Shown one piece after another: positions 17,508 to 25,382 of a stretch of 64,000 nucleotides of DNA. The DNA is taken from positions 487,376 to 551,375 of the forward strand of contig NZ_FNZF01000001.1 of NCBI RefSeq assembly GCF_900109165.1. The letters are read 5' to 3'. Both the position numbers and the translations under genes were made by a program. Numbering within the stretch: the stretch's first letter is position 1; the number at the start of each line of letters is the position of its first letter. Below the pieces are notes generated by a model. It saw nothing but the letters and a program-made list of their open reading frames with translations. It had not been told where the DNA came from and did no database searches. This DNA comes from Bhargavaea ginsengi. GTDB lineage: Bacteria > Bacillota > Bacilli > Bacillales_A > Planococcaceae.

Positions 17508-18120
17508 CCTTGGATTCCCCTGCGATGTTCTCCAGGCAGATTCTGGCTCCCCGGAGCAGGTCCTCATGGCTCCAGCTAGGAATTTTTCCATGCCGGAGGG
17601 CCAGTTCGTGAGATGCAGGAATATGGATGAAGCCGGATTTCATATCCGGGTTTTCTGTCTTGGCATAGTGAAGGCCGGCATACATGACATTGTTGCACAG
17701 ATACGTCCCGGCTGTATTGGAGATTTCTGCCGGAATGCCGGCTTCCAGCAGGGCATCGACCATTCCCCGGACAGGAAGCGTCGAGAAGTAGGCGTCAGGC
17801 GCCTCTTCATCTATCGGATCATCGACCGGGCGATGCCCTTCATTGTCGGCAGCCCCGTCCTTCACGTTGATAGCGATCCGTTCAGGCGTGATTTTGTACC
17901 GGCCGGCAGCCAGCCCTAGAGAAACCGTGACGTCCGGCTCCACTTCGCGGATGACGCCGATCAGTCTGGCGGACGCCTTGCCGAAGTCGACAGGCAGGAT
18001 CCGCGTACAAACCTGATAGTCTCCGATGATTGTCCCGTCCAGTTCCTCCGCTATCCGCATCGTCGGGTTCACGGGATAGTCCAGAAACGGTTCAAAGCCA
18101 GTCAGCAATATTGTCTTCAT
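17500..18120 (-). CDS. pcp: Pyroglutamyl-peptidase I
   Basis: Cytoplasmic cysteine peptidase of family C15, which removes N-terminal pyroglutamate from peptides. About 206 residues, normal size. The catalytic triad is visible as Glu80 (TPERIAIN), Cys142 (NTAGTYLCNNVMY) and His166 (GFIHIPASHE); the substrate loop TGFEPFLDYPVNP is at the N-terminus. ATG at 18120 is preferred over a TTG two codons earlier because of AAGGAAGTGA spacing. Middle gene of a three-gene operon with the thioesterase upstream and DinB downstream; the grouping does not point to an obvious pathway. Confidence 0.95.
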   Translation of the reverse strand: MKTILLTGFEPFLDYPVNPTMRIAEELDGTIIGDYQVCTRILPVDFGKASARLIGVIREVEPDVTVSLGLAAGRYKITPERIAINVKDGAADNEGHRPVDDPIDEEAPDAYFSTLPVRGMVDALLEAGIPAEISNTAGTYLCNNVMYAGLHYAKTENPDMKSGFIHIPASHELALRHGKIPSWSHEDLLRGARICLENIAGESKGE

Positions 18121-18126
18121 GCACAA

Positions 18127-18537
18127 TCACTTCCTTGTATTGGATACTTTGAATGTGGCAGTCGAATAGCCGATCAGTTCCCCTGCCTGGTTAAACAGTT
18201 TGCCCTCTATCAGGACAGTACTCCTGTTTTGGTTGATGAGTGCGGCACGCGCAGTCATGGATTCTCCGATGAGCGGCTTCAGGAACTGTGTCTGCATCTG
18301 GATCGTCACCGGTGCCTCGAAGCCCAGCTGACGGATTTTCAATCCCATCATCGTGTCGAGGACACTCATATAAAAGCCGCCATGCACGGTGCTCTGGACA
18401 TTGTCCAGCTCCTGTTTATACGGAAGGTACAGCTCGACATCTTCCTCATCGAGCCGGGTGATCCGGAGTCCAAGGTGCCGGAAAAACTCGCTCGTTTCAA
18501 AATCTGAACGGATCTGATCAAAGTCGGTTGCAATCAT
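18127..18537 (-). CDS. PaaI-type hotdog thioesterase
   Basis: A 136-residue hotdog-fold protein that probably hydrolyses acyl-CoA thioesters. The motif STVHGGFYMSVLDTMMGLKIRQLG has the His-Gly-Gly turn and the acidic residue in the hotdog helix that form the active site in PaaI-like enzymes. The remainder (QMQTQFLKPLIGESMTARAALI) fits the strand pattern. First gene of the operon with pcp and the DinB gene. A possible -10 (TATACT, 18577-18582 on the minus strand) lies about 40 nt upstream. The acyl substrate is unknown. Confidence 0.82.
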   Translation of the reverse strand: MIATDFDQIRSDFETSEFFRHLGLRITRLDEEDVELYLPYKQELDNVQSTVHGGFYMSVLDTMMGLKIRQLGFEAPVTIQMQTQFLKPLIGESMTARAALINQNRSTVLIEGKLFNQAGELIGYSTATFKVSNTRK

Positions 18538-18618
18538 GTTGTCTTTTCCCCTTTATCTGCGGAATTGAATAGTTCCAGTATACCACTACGTTTCCTGCCG
18601 GTCGGCAGTCCCGACATA

Positions 18619-18652
18619 CAAAAACGGAGACCGCCCCGGGGACGGTCTCCGC
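18619..18652 (-). terminator. Terminator of the mcc operon
   Basis: Stem GGAGACCG-type arms (18625-18636 with 18640-18651), followed on the minus strand by TTTTT. It starts 13 nt after the mccB stop. Confidence 0.85.
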
Positions 18653-18664
18653 TTATTTGATCAC

Positions 18665-19813
18665 TCAGACATGGATTTCGTTTGCGGCAAGCGCCTGTTC
18701 CAGATCTTCCACCAAGTCCAGAGGATCTTCCAGGCCGACCGAGATGCGGACGAGGCCGTCCTCGATCCCCAGTTCATGGCGCCGCTCTTTCGGGATGGAC
18801 GCATGGGTCATAAGTGAAGGAATCGAAATCAGGCTTTCAACAGCTCCCAGGCTTTCCGCGAGTGTGAAGTAGCGGACTTTCTCCAGCAAGGATAGAGCCT
18901 TTTCCTGACTCTCCACTGTGAAAGAGATCATTCCTCCGAACCCGCCTGCCTGCTTCTGGTGCACATCGTGTCCCGGATGGTCCGTCAGGCCCGGATAATA
19001 GACCTTACCGACAGCCTCGTGGCCAGTGAGGAAACGGACGACTTCCTCGGTATTCTTTTCGATCTCCTCCATCCGGATGCCGAGCGTCTTGATGCCCCTG
19101 ATCAGCAGCCAGCTATCGTGGGGAGCCAATACCCCTCCAGTGGAGTTCTGGACAAAATGAAGCTCTTCGCCCAGTTGCTCATCTTTCGCTACGACAAGAC
19201 CTGCAACGACATCGCTGTGCCCGCCCAGATACTTGGTGGCGCTGTGGAGGACGATGTCCGCGCCGTGCGCAATCGGGTTTTGCCAATACGGGGTGCTGAA
19301 TGTATTATCGACAATCAGCTTCAGCCCGTTTTCTTTTGCGATTCCGGAAATGGCCTCAAGGTTTGTGATCTTCAAGAGCGGGTTGGTCGGTGTCTCGATA
19401 AAGATCGCCTTCGTTTCCGGACGGACCGATTTGCTGACTGTTTCCGGATCGCTTGTATCGACGAACGAAACGTCAACCCCGAACCGGCTGAAGATCTTAT
19501 CCATCACGCGGAATGTCCCGCCGTACACATCATCCGTCACCAGCAGGTGGTCCCCTGCCCTGAACAGCTGGACGGTCGCTGTGATGGCGGCCATGCCGGA
19601 TGCAAAAGCGAAACCGCGGGCTCCGCCCTCCAGGTCTGCGATCAGCTTTTCGAGCGCTTCCCGGGTCGGGTTTCCTGTACGGGCATATTCATATTTAAAG
19701 TTGCCGACACCGTCCTGCTTGTATGTGCTGGCCTGGTAAATCGGGATTGAGACCGCCCCTGTATAAGGATCCCGGCTAACCCCTCCGTGAATTAACTGCG
19801 TTTTCTTCCTCAT
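18665..19813 (-). CDS. mccB: Cystathionine gamma-lyase/homocysteine gamma-lyase
   Basis: PLP enzyme that cleaves cystathionine to cysteine, the last step of reverse transsulfuration. 382 residues, Cys/Met metabolism fold type I. The PLP lysine is in HSATKYLGGHSD; YARTGNPTR and IETPTNPLL are family markers; FAFASGMAA forms the phosphate site. Context with mccA and yrrT identifies it as B. subtilis MccB (YrhB) rather than a MetB/MetC. The start lies 38 nt inside the mccA end with GAGGTG upstream, so the two are coupled. Confidence 0.93.
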   Translation of the reverse strand: MRKKTQLIHGGVSRDPYTGAVSIPIYQASTYKQDGVGNFKYEYARTGNPTREALEKLIADLEGGARGFAFASGMAAITATVQLFRAGDHLLVTDDVYGGTFRVMDKIFSRFGVDVSFVDTSDPETVSKSVRPETKAIFIETPTNPLLKITNLEAISGIAKENGLKLIVDNTFSTPYWQNPIAHGADIVLHSATKYLGGHSDVVAGLVVAKDEQLGEELHFVQNSTGGVLAPHDSWLLIRGIKTLGIRMEEIEKNTEEVVRFLTGHEAVGKVYYPGLTDHPGHDVHQKQAGGFGGMISFTVESQEKALSLLEKVRYFTLAESLGAVESLISIPSLMTHASIPKERRHELGIEDGLVRISVGLEDPLDLVEDLEQALAANEIHV

Positions 19814-20738
19814 TTTTCATCACCTCATCATAGATTCCGCTGCTGATATAGCGCTCACTGCTGTCGGGGAAAATTGTGACGATATTTGTTCCGGGCTGGG
19901 CCGTTGCCGCCTCTCTCAGGCTTGCGGCTAGCGCAGCCCCTGAAGAACTGCCGACCAGCAGTCCTTCTTTTTTTGCGGCTTCCCTCAGCCGTTCAAATGC
20001 CTCTTCGTCGGAAATGGTATGGATGCCATCAAACAGACGCCTGTCGATAAACGGCGGGAGGAAATCCATCCCGATCCCTTCAGTACGGTGGGAATGAGAT
20101 GGGCCGCCGTTCAAGATGGAGCCTTCCGGTTCGACGATGACGCACTTCACGTTTTTCAGATGATCCTTCAGGTACTTGGACGTGCCGGTGAACGTCCCGC
20201 CGGAGCCTGCTCCTGCAACGAAGACATCGATCTTCCCGTCCAATTCTTCCGCCAGTTCCGGCCCGAGGCTTTCGTAGTACGTATCGGGATTGGAAGCGTT
20301 TTGGAACTGGCCGGGATAATAGGATCCCGGGATCTCCCTGAGCAGTTCTTCAGTCCTGGCGATTGCGCCTTCCATACCCAATTGGGTTGGCGTGTTGACC
20401 ACTTCCGCTCCAAGCGCGCGCATGAGCGTCTGTTTTTCAATGCTGAATTTCTCCGGGACCACAAAAATAGCGCGGACCCCGTACCGGATCGCCGCAATCG
20501 CAAGTCCAATTCCGGTGTTTCCTGCTGTCGGCTCGATGATTGTTCCGCCCTTTTTCAGCTTCCCTTCCAGGAAAGCCTGCTTTAGAAGGTATTGGCCAAG
20601 ACGGTCTTTGACACTTCCGCCGGGGTTCATGTTTTCAAGCTTTGCAAACAGCCTCACCCCGTCCGGCAGCGGGAATGATGTAAGTTCCACAACGGGGGTA
20701 CGGCCGATGAGTTCATGGACATTTCGTGCAACGTTCAT
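19776..20738 (-). CDS. mccA: Cystathionine beta-synthase, O-acetylserine dependent
   Basis: PLP enzyme of the cysteine synthase fold, 320 residues. In B. subtilis MccA (YrhA) joins homocysteine with O-acetylserine to cystathionine. The PLP lysine is in PGGSVKDRLG, TAGNTGIGLA binds the substrate carboxylate, and GAGSGGTFTGTSKYL binds phosphate. GSSSGAALAA is typical of the C-terminal domain. It lies 55 nt behind yrrT. The mtnN gene that sits between them in B. subtilis is absent, so methylthioadenosine/S-adenosylhomocysteine nucleosidase must be encoded elsewhere. Confidence 0.92.
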   Translation of the reverse strand: MNVARNVHELIGRTPVVELTSFPLPDGVRLFAKLENMNPGGSVKDRLGQYLLKQAFLEGKLKKGGTIIEPTAGNTGIGLAIAAIRYGVRAIFVVPEKFSIEKQTLMRALGAEVVNTPTQLGMEGAIARTEELLREIPGSYYPGQFQNASNPDTYYESLGPELAEELDGKIDVFVAGAGSGGTFTGTSKYLKDHLKNVKCVIVEPEGSILNGGPSHSHRTEGIGMDFLPPFIDRRLFDGIHTISDEEAFERLREAAKKEGLLVGSSSGAALAASLREAATAQPGTNIVTIFPDSSERYISSGIYDEVMKNEEENAVNSRRG

Positions 20739-20793
20739 TTGGATCCTTCCTTCTTCGGATGCTTTTCCGATGTAGTACGGTTCCGGCTCCCAC

Positions 20794-21435
20794 TCAGCTT
20801 TTTTTGACAGCTTCGATCAGCCAGACAAAGTCATTTTTCCGGGTGAACGCTGACTCAAAGCCGAGCTCACCGAATATTTCCGTCAGGACCGGGATCGTTG
20901 TGTAATACTCGGTCTGAAGATCCTGGGCCAGACGGTCGTAATTATTGTCCAGGGAATCCTGGATCATTTTTTCTTTCGCTTCCTTATTTGCAAAAACCGT
21001 ATCCGCGAAGACGATCTTTCCTCCAGGGCTGAGGAGTTCGTGAAAGCGGGTAATTGCGGTTTTCTTGTCTTCATCAGTCAGGTGATGGAATGCGTAAGTG
21101 CTCACGACGGTATCAGGTACCCGGTCCGGTTTTGGGAATTCCAGAAAGTCACCTTCGAAAAGGTGTAGTCCGGGCAGTTTCTGTTTGGCGATTTTCCGCA
21201 TTTCCACCGATGGCTCGTAGCCAATCAGTTCTTTTCCCTGACTGAGGATCCGCTCGGTCAGGTTTCCGGTGCCCACCCCGAATTCCAGGATCAATCCATC
21301 AGCTCTGTCTGCAACGGATTGCAGAATATCTTCATAATGGGCGAACACCGCCCGGTACTCCGGGTCAGTACCGGCCACTGTATCATCATAGGTTTTGGAC
21401 CAGTCATCAAATAGCTTGTTGAACTCAGACGCCAT
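20794..21435 (-). CDS. yrrT: SAM-dependent methyltransferase of the mcc operon (YrrT-like)
   Basis: A 213-residue class I methyltransferase. The SAM-binding motif is ILEFGVGTGNLTERIL (about residue 50), with the acidic ribose-binding region near GYEPS. FNKLFDDWSKTYDD at the N-terminus, and position as first gene before mccA-mccB, match B. subtilis YrrT, whose substrate is not firmly known. In that organism the operon is controlled by CymR in response to cysteine. A good promoter precedes it; I could not confirm a CymR box by eye. Confidence 0.88.
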   Translation of the reverse strand: MASEFNKLFDDWSKTYDDTVAGTDPEYRAVFAHYEDILQSVADRADGLILEFGVGTGNLTERILSQGKELIGYEPSVEMRKIAKQKLPGLHLFEGDFLEFPKPDRVPDTVVSTYAFHHLTDEDKKTAITRFHELLSPGGKIVFADTVFANKEAKEKMIQDSLDNNYDRLAQDLQTEYYTTIPVLTEIFGELGFESAFTRKNDFVWLIEAVKKS

Positions 21436-21485
21436 CCTTAACCCCCCCTTTCTGATTGTTTTACTCAGAATTAGAGTATGGCAAT

Positions 21486-21514
21486 AATGTATCCTTTGTT
21501 CCTAAAAATAACAA
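21486..21514 (-). promoter_or_regulatory. Promoter of the yrrT-mccA-mccB operon
   Basis: Minus strand TTGTTA, 17-nt spacer, TACATT, about 50 nt upstream of yrrT, inside an AT-rich region. No S-box or T-box leader is present. Confidence 0.65.
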
Positions 21515-21722
21515 GAGGACAAAAGAATTAAATTTACGCTGGTTTCGGACAAAGCATTAACTGTCTGATCATAAAGCTGTATAGTGCGGATAAAAGTAAA
21601 GGGACTGCTTGAGTTGTCCAATGACTCCATTACTGGAATGAAAGGCGGCATGGCCGAATTTATAGCAATCCCTTTGAATGTTAAGCGAGAGCTCACCGGC
21701 CTTTATCGAAGCATCAAATAAA
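21515..21722. other. AT-rich intergenic stretch with a short open frame of unknown nature
   Basis: No recognised gene. A frame on the plus strand from GTG 21584 to the stop at 21719-21721 encodes 45 residues, including a stretch FIAIPLNVKRELTGLYRSI. It ends exactly where the following inverted-repeat element begins. There is no convincing ribosome site, so it may be the 3' remnant of a gene broken by the element. I cannot name a family. Confidence 0.3.
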
Positions 21723-21917
21723 AAATGGGGCTGTCCGAAAAGTCGGATTCAGCACATGATATAGCAAACGGCACGGACGCCGGGAGACACCTGCGGGAAA
21801 AGCCGGGCTGTCGAGACCCGCTTTACGCGGGGCTCGGCGCCGGCCCGCGGTAAGCGACCAGAGTCCGTGCCGTTTGCTGTTTTTATCGTATTAATGACTT
21901 ATTGGACAGCCTCATTT
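21723..21917. repeat. MITE-like inverted-repeat element
   Basis: About 195 bp bounded by an imperfect 23-bp terminal inverted repeat (21723-21745 with 21895-21917, 19 of 23 matching) with the core GGCTGTCC. Inside is a perfect 16-bp inverted repeat (21763-21778 with 21863-21878) and a GC-rich centre with further short stems. There is no coding frame. The ends resemble those of IS1182-like elements (GGGGCTGTCC...AAAAGTC), so it may be moved by such a transposase. Confidence 0.75.
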
Positions 21918-21942
21918 GTATATGAGCAAGACCGGCATCTCG

Positions 21943-22374
21943 TCAAATCTTGGTCTGTCCTATGAGCCCTTTATCGGAGGAAATGATTTTTAAGAGGCCC
22001 TGGTTCTTGATCAGCACCGTCTTGAAGACCGGTTCATCTCCGTCCATGAAGAGCAGCACCCGATTACCGGGGTTATCATTGGCGACGCGGATCTCATAAT
22101 CTTCCGGCGTGAAATGTTCTTTCGCGTGCGTCAGTTCCTCATAATTTGACGGATCACTGACTGGCTGGGCATGGTCCACTTCCTGTGCATGGATTTTGTG
22201 TTCACCCGATTCGTTTTCACTCATTTCTTCCGATTCTTGCGCCAGACTTTGGACGTCCCCGTCTGCTTCCACCTCCTCAGGGACATCCGGCAATGCTTCT
22301 TCCGGGTTCTGCTGTCCGCCACATCCGGAGAGGAACATGGCGGCGGCACCGATGAGGAACAGGTTCTTCTTCAT
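21943..22374 (-). CDS. Hypothetical lipoprotein
   Basis: A 143-residue secreted lipoprotein of no family I recognise. Signal peptide MKKNLFLIGAAAMFLSGC with the lipobox Cys at 18, then a strongly acidic Glu/Asp/Gln linker (to about residue 60), then a small folded part with NYEELTHAKEHFTPEDYEIRVANDNPGNRVLLFMDG and a basic end. I start at the ATG with GGGGGA 9-10 nt upstream; a start 7 codons earlier is less likely. Lies between the repeat element and the hisC promoter, divergent from hisC. Confidence 0.7.
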   Translation of the reverse strand: MKKNLFLIGAAAMFLSGCGGQQNPEEALPDVPEEVEADGDVQSLAQESEEMSENESGEHKIHAQEVDHAQPVSDPSNYEELTHAKEHFTPEDYEIRVANDNPGNRVLLFMDGDEPVFKTVLIKNQGLLKIISSDKGLIGQTKI

Positions 22375-22422
22375 TTTCAGGCATCCCCCTTTCACTAAAT
22401 TACCCTATACCCTGGAATACCG

Positions 22423-22451
22423 TTGACAACACCTGATTATTCCGTTAACTT
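22423..22451 (+). promoter_or_regulatory. Promoter of hisC
   Basis: Perfect -35 TTGACA, 17-nt spacer, TAACTT. The weak -10 is overlapped by the operator-like sequence that starts at 22447. Confidence 0.65.
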
Positions 22452-22466
22452 TAACGTGATAAATCA
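22447..22466. promoter_or_regulatory. His operator-like site before hisC
   Basis: AACTTTAACGTGATAAATCA agrees at 15 of 20 positions with the perfect 20-bp palindrome in front of hisZ (24420-24439). It overlaps the -10 and transcript start region of hisC, where a repressor would act. Confidence 0.6.
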
Positions 22467-22489
22467 TTAAAGCATGAGGAGCGATCGGC

Positions 22490-23548
22490 ATGAGCAGATT
22501 TTGGAGTGAAATGGCGCGGCGGACAGAACCCTACGTCCCGGGCGAACAGTTGAACCGAGCGGAGATCATCAAGCTGAATACAAACGAGAACCCGTACCCG
22601 CCGGCACCGGGAGTGACGGAAGCAATTCGCAGTGCGGCTGAAGGACTCCGCCTTTATCCATCGCCGACCGCCGATCCTCTCCGGCAGGCCATCGCCGATG
22701 CAGAAGGACTCGGGCAGGAAAACGTCTTCACGGCGAACGGTTCCGATGAAGTTCTGGCGTTTTCTTTCATGGCGTTCTTTGATCCTGGAAAGACGATCCG
22801 ATTTCCCGACGTGACCTACAGTTTTTACCCGGTCTATTCAAATCTGTTCGGTGTGCCGTTTGAAGAAGTGCCGCTCCGGAACGATTTCACGCTGGACACG
22901 AACGCCTTCTTGGGAGCCGACGGAGGCGTCATCCTGCCGAACCCTAACGCCCCGACCGGCATCTATGAGCCGCTTGACGGCATCCGCCGGATTCTTGAAG
23001 GCAATCCCGATCGCGTCGTCATTATCGATGAGGCGTACATCGATTTCGCCGGCCCGTCGGCAGCAGCGCTGATCATGGAATACGACAACCTGCTTGTCGT
23101 GCGGACGACCTCCAAATCGAGATCGCTGGCAGGCCTCCGTGTCGGCTATGCACTCGGCAGCGCGGAACTGATTGAAGGACTCGTCCGGATCAAGGACTCC
23201 TTTAACTCTTATACGACCGACCGGCTCGCACAGGCCGGCGCGGAGGCGGCTTTCCGGGATGCCGGATATTTCGAGGAGACGACCGCGAAGATCATTGCCA
23301 CCCGCGGCAGCTCCGCGATGCGCCTTGCCGAGCTCGGATTCACCGTCCTTCCGTCATCTGCGAATTTCCTGTTCTGCACGCACCCGGAAGCTGAAGCCGA
23401 ACAGCTGTATACCGAGTTGAAGTCCCGCAACATCCTCGTCCGGCATTTCTCCAAGCCCAGGATCAAAGATTATCTCCGGATCACCGTCGGGACCGATGAT
23501 GAAATGGACAAGCTGTTCGGGGCGCTTGAGGAGATTCTCCCAAATTAA
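22490..23548 (+). CDS. hisC: Histidinol-phosphate aminotransferase
   Basis: PLP aminotransferase that converts imidazole acetol phosphate to histidinol phosphate; may also serve aromatic amino acid transamination. 352 residues. IKLNTNENPYPPAPGV at the N-terminus, FTANGSDEVLAF for PLP phosphate binding, PNPNAPTGIYE and the PLP lysine in RTTSKSRSLAGLRVGYA are all present. GGAG is 8 nt before the ATG. It is separate from the main his operon and converges with hisJ; the shared operator-like sequence suggests common control. Confidence 0.95.
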   Translation: MSRFWSEMARRTEPYVPGEQLNRAEIIKLNTNENPYPPAPGVTEAIRSAAEGLRLYPSPTADPLRQAIADAEGLGQENVFTANGSDEVLAFSFMAFFDPGKTIRFPDVTYSFYPVYSNLFGVPFEEVPLRNDFTLDTNAFLGADGGVILPNPNAPTGIYEPLDGIRRILEGNPDRVVIIDEAYIDFAGPSAAALIMEYDNLLVVRTTSKSRSLAGLRVGYALGSAELIEGLVRIKDSFNSYTTDRLAQAGAEAAFRDAGYFEETTAKIIATRGSSAMRLAELGFTVLPSSANFLFCTHPEAEAEQLYTELKSRNILVRHFSKPRIKDYLRITVGTDDEMDKLFGALEEILPN

Positions 23549-23550
23549 GA

Positions 23551-23586
23551 AAGTCCGGAAGTCATACCGACTTCCGGCTTTTTTCA
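23551..23586 (+). terminator. Terminator of hisC
   Basis: Stem CCGGAAGTC (23555-23563) with GACTTCCGG (23569-23577), followed by CTTTTTTC. It overlaps the last bases of hisJ. Confidence 0.85.
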
Positions 23587-24363
23587 CCTCGTGTATCCCC
23601 TGCCCACATCCTCCGGAGCATGGGCATCCGAACCGGTCTGCAGCTTCAGTCCGAGACGCTCCGCTTCCGCAACCATCCACGGTTCCGGATAAGTCTCCCC
23701 GTAGTCCGGCTTCCGGAGCCCCGCATAGTTAAAGTCGAGCACGTACCCGTTTGCGGCCGCCTTTTCCAGTATACCCGTCCAGTTAATCGGATCCGTCTCC
23801 GGCCGGATGCGCTTTCGGAATTTATGGATGAGGTTGATATGGCCGAGCACAGGAGGATTCAGTTCACCGAACGGCCTGCCGGCGGCCTTATCCATCGCTC
23901 GCCCGTAAGCCTCATATAGTTTTTCAACACTGCTCTCGCCGGCTTTTTCCGCGAAAGAGTCGGCACTGTAGTCGATGCAGAACCAGCCGGTGCCGGTTTT
24001 TACGAAGTGGACGCTCAGGATGGAGTGGGCTGCCGCTTCCGGATATTCCTCGAGGAAGCGGAGGGTCTCCTCCTCGAATCCTTCGATGTAATCCACTTCG
24101 AAACCGCAGCGCACATCAACCCGTCCTGCATATTCCTTTCGCAGCCGGGCGCCTTCCGCCAGATACGCAGCAACATCCTTACGCTTCATTGCGCTGTCTT
24201 TTTCGGGAACCGGATCGGTAAATCCGTCAGGCAGCGGCGCATGTTCGGTGAAGACGAGTACCTTAATCCCCTTCCGCTCCGCTGCCTTCACATACTCCTC
24301 CATAGGCGCAGCCGTGCCATGCGGACAGTACGGCGTATGGACATGCCCGTCGATGAATGTCAT
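23584..24363 (-). CDS. hisJ: Histidinol-phosphatase, PHP family
   Basis: Hydrolyses histidinol phosphate to histidinol. 259 residues of the PHP fold, as in B. subtilis HisJ. Metal ligands: DGHVHTPYCPHG at the N-terminus, FTEHAPLP, GFEVDYIEG, the His in SVHFVK, GHINLIHKF and the C-terminal GSDAHAPEDVGRGY. Divergent from hisZ; the palindrome at 24420-24439 lies between them and could control both. Ribosome site GGAGGG spaced correctly. Confidence 0.93.
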   Translation of the reverse strand: MTFIDGHVHTPYCPHGTAAPMEEYVKAAERKGIKVLVFTEHAPLPDGFTDPVPEKDSAMKRKDVAAYLAEGARLRKEYAGRVDVRCGFEVDYIEGFEEETLRFLEEYPEAAAHSILSVHFVKTGTGWFCIDYSADSFAEKAGESSVEKLYEAYGRAMDKAAGRPFGELNPPVLGHINLIHKFRKRIRPETDPINWTGILEKAAANGYVLDFNYAGLRKPDYGETYPEPWMVAEAERLGLKLQTGSDAHAPEDVGRGYTR

Positions 24364-24377
24364 GTTTATCCCTCCTA

Positions 24378-24406
24378 TTGCAGTTCTGAATTCTCTATGC
24401 TATTAT
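24378..24406 (+). promoter_or_regulatory. Promoter of the main his operon
   Basis: TTGCAG, 17-nt spacer ending in TGC, TATTAT (extended -10). Predicted transcript start near 24413, just ahead of the palindromic operator. Confidence 0.8.
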
Positions 24407-24419
24407 TTCATTCATCTAC

Positions 24420-24439
24420 TACTTTATCATGATAAAGTA
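24420..24439. promoter_or_regulatory. Perfect 20-bp palindrome, candidate histidine repressor operator
   Basis: TACTTTATCATGATAAAGTA is a perfect palindrome immediately downstream of the predicted start of the hisZ transcript. A near copy lies at the hisC promoter. In Firmicutes a TrpR-family regulator (YerC/HisR) is proposed to control his genes; it is the natural candidate, but no regulator gene is in the window. Confidence 0.75.
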
Positions 24440-24462
24440 ATGAAGTGAAGAGGTGTACAGAA

Positions 24463-25290
24463 ATGACTTCATTCATTTATAATCCCGCACTGATCCGCCA
24501 GAAACAGCTTGAAGTCGAGTTCCTGTCGTTTTTCCACGGCAACGGGTTCGATATCATCGACTTGCCGGTCGTGGAAACGTTCGACTGGCCGGGAATGACA
24601 GAAGACGACTTGCGGCTGATGCCCCAGCGTGAATCCTGGGTACAGAACGGTACCGTCCACGCGTTGCGGCACGATTGGACCAACGCGATTGTCCGCTATC
24701 TCCATAAATACAAAATCGACGCTGAGCGGGCTGTTTACTCCGGCCCGGTTTTCCACTCCGGTACAGAAACCCGCCAACTCGGCATGGAAGTATTTTCGGA
24801 AAGCACATCCCGCCAGCAGGAAGGGCTCTCACTCCTGATCAGATTCATGGATGAGCGCATGGCGGACCGCCCGAAAACCGCGGTAATCAGCCACTACGCG
24901 CTTCTCCCGGCAATCCTGGGCGACGAGAAGGTTGCGGACCCGGCAATCCGGCGCGCGTTGTCCCAGCGGAGCACGTCCGCATTGCGCCAACTGCTCGGAG
25001 ACCATCCGCTGCTTGACCTGATCGGCGACCAGCCGGAATCACAGGTCCACAAACTGCGGTCGACGTTCCCGGAAATCCGCCAGGTACTCGAAGAACTTAC
25101 CGGATGGGAAGAAACCCTCCGTGAAGCCGGCGTCGAAGCCGTCTATCCGGACATCACCGCCCTTCCGTCCCAATCGTACTATGACGGCGTGTTCGTCCGT
25201 CTTTACGGCGCCGGACGAACGACACCGGTCGCCTCGGGCGGACAGTACACCGCCCGCTCCAAAGCATTCGGAATGGGGATTTTCTATTGA
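24463..25290 (+). CDS. hisZ: ATP phosphoribosyltransferase regulatory subunit
   Basis: Catalytically inactive class II aminoacyl-tRNA synthetase paralogue that joins the short HisG to make the active, histidine-feedback-regulated enzyme. 275 residues; the histidyl-tRNA synthetase-like blocks are FLSFFHGNGFDIIDLPVVETFDW, then VYSGPVFHSGTETRQLGMEVF and the C-terminal ASGGQYTARSKAFGMGIFY. It is markedly shorter than the roughly 390 residues usual for HisZ. I start at ATG 24463, after GAGGTG; a GTG six codons upstream is possible. First gene of the his operon. Confidence 0.88.
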   Translation: MTSFIYNPALIRQKQLEVEFLSFFHGNGFDIIDLPVVETFDWPGMTEDDLRLMPQRESWVQNGTVHALRHDWTNAIVRYLHKYKIDAERAVYSGPVFHSGTETRQLGMEVFSESTSRQQEGLSLLIRFMDERMADRPKTAVISHYALLPAILGDEKVADPAIRRALSQRSTSALRQLLGDHPLLDLIGDQPESQVHKLRSTFPEIRQVLEELTGWEETLREAGVEAVYPDITALPSQSYYDGVFVRLYGAGRTTPVASGGQYTARSKAFGMGIFY

Positions 25291-25382
25291 CCGGCCGCAA
25301 GTTTTCTCTTTCGGCACCAATCTAAACTCTTAAGTGCAAACGGGCAGCCTGCCCGACAAACGCATAGACAAAGGATGATTCC

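Noticed and set aside
21436-21485. S-box or T-box leader before the mcc operon
   Set aside because: Leader is only about 45 nt, too short for either, and shows no matching core.
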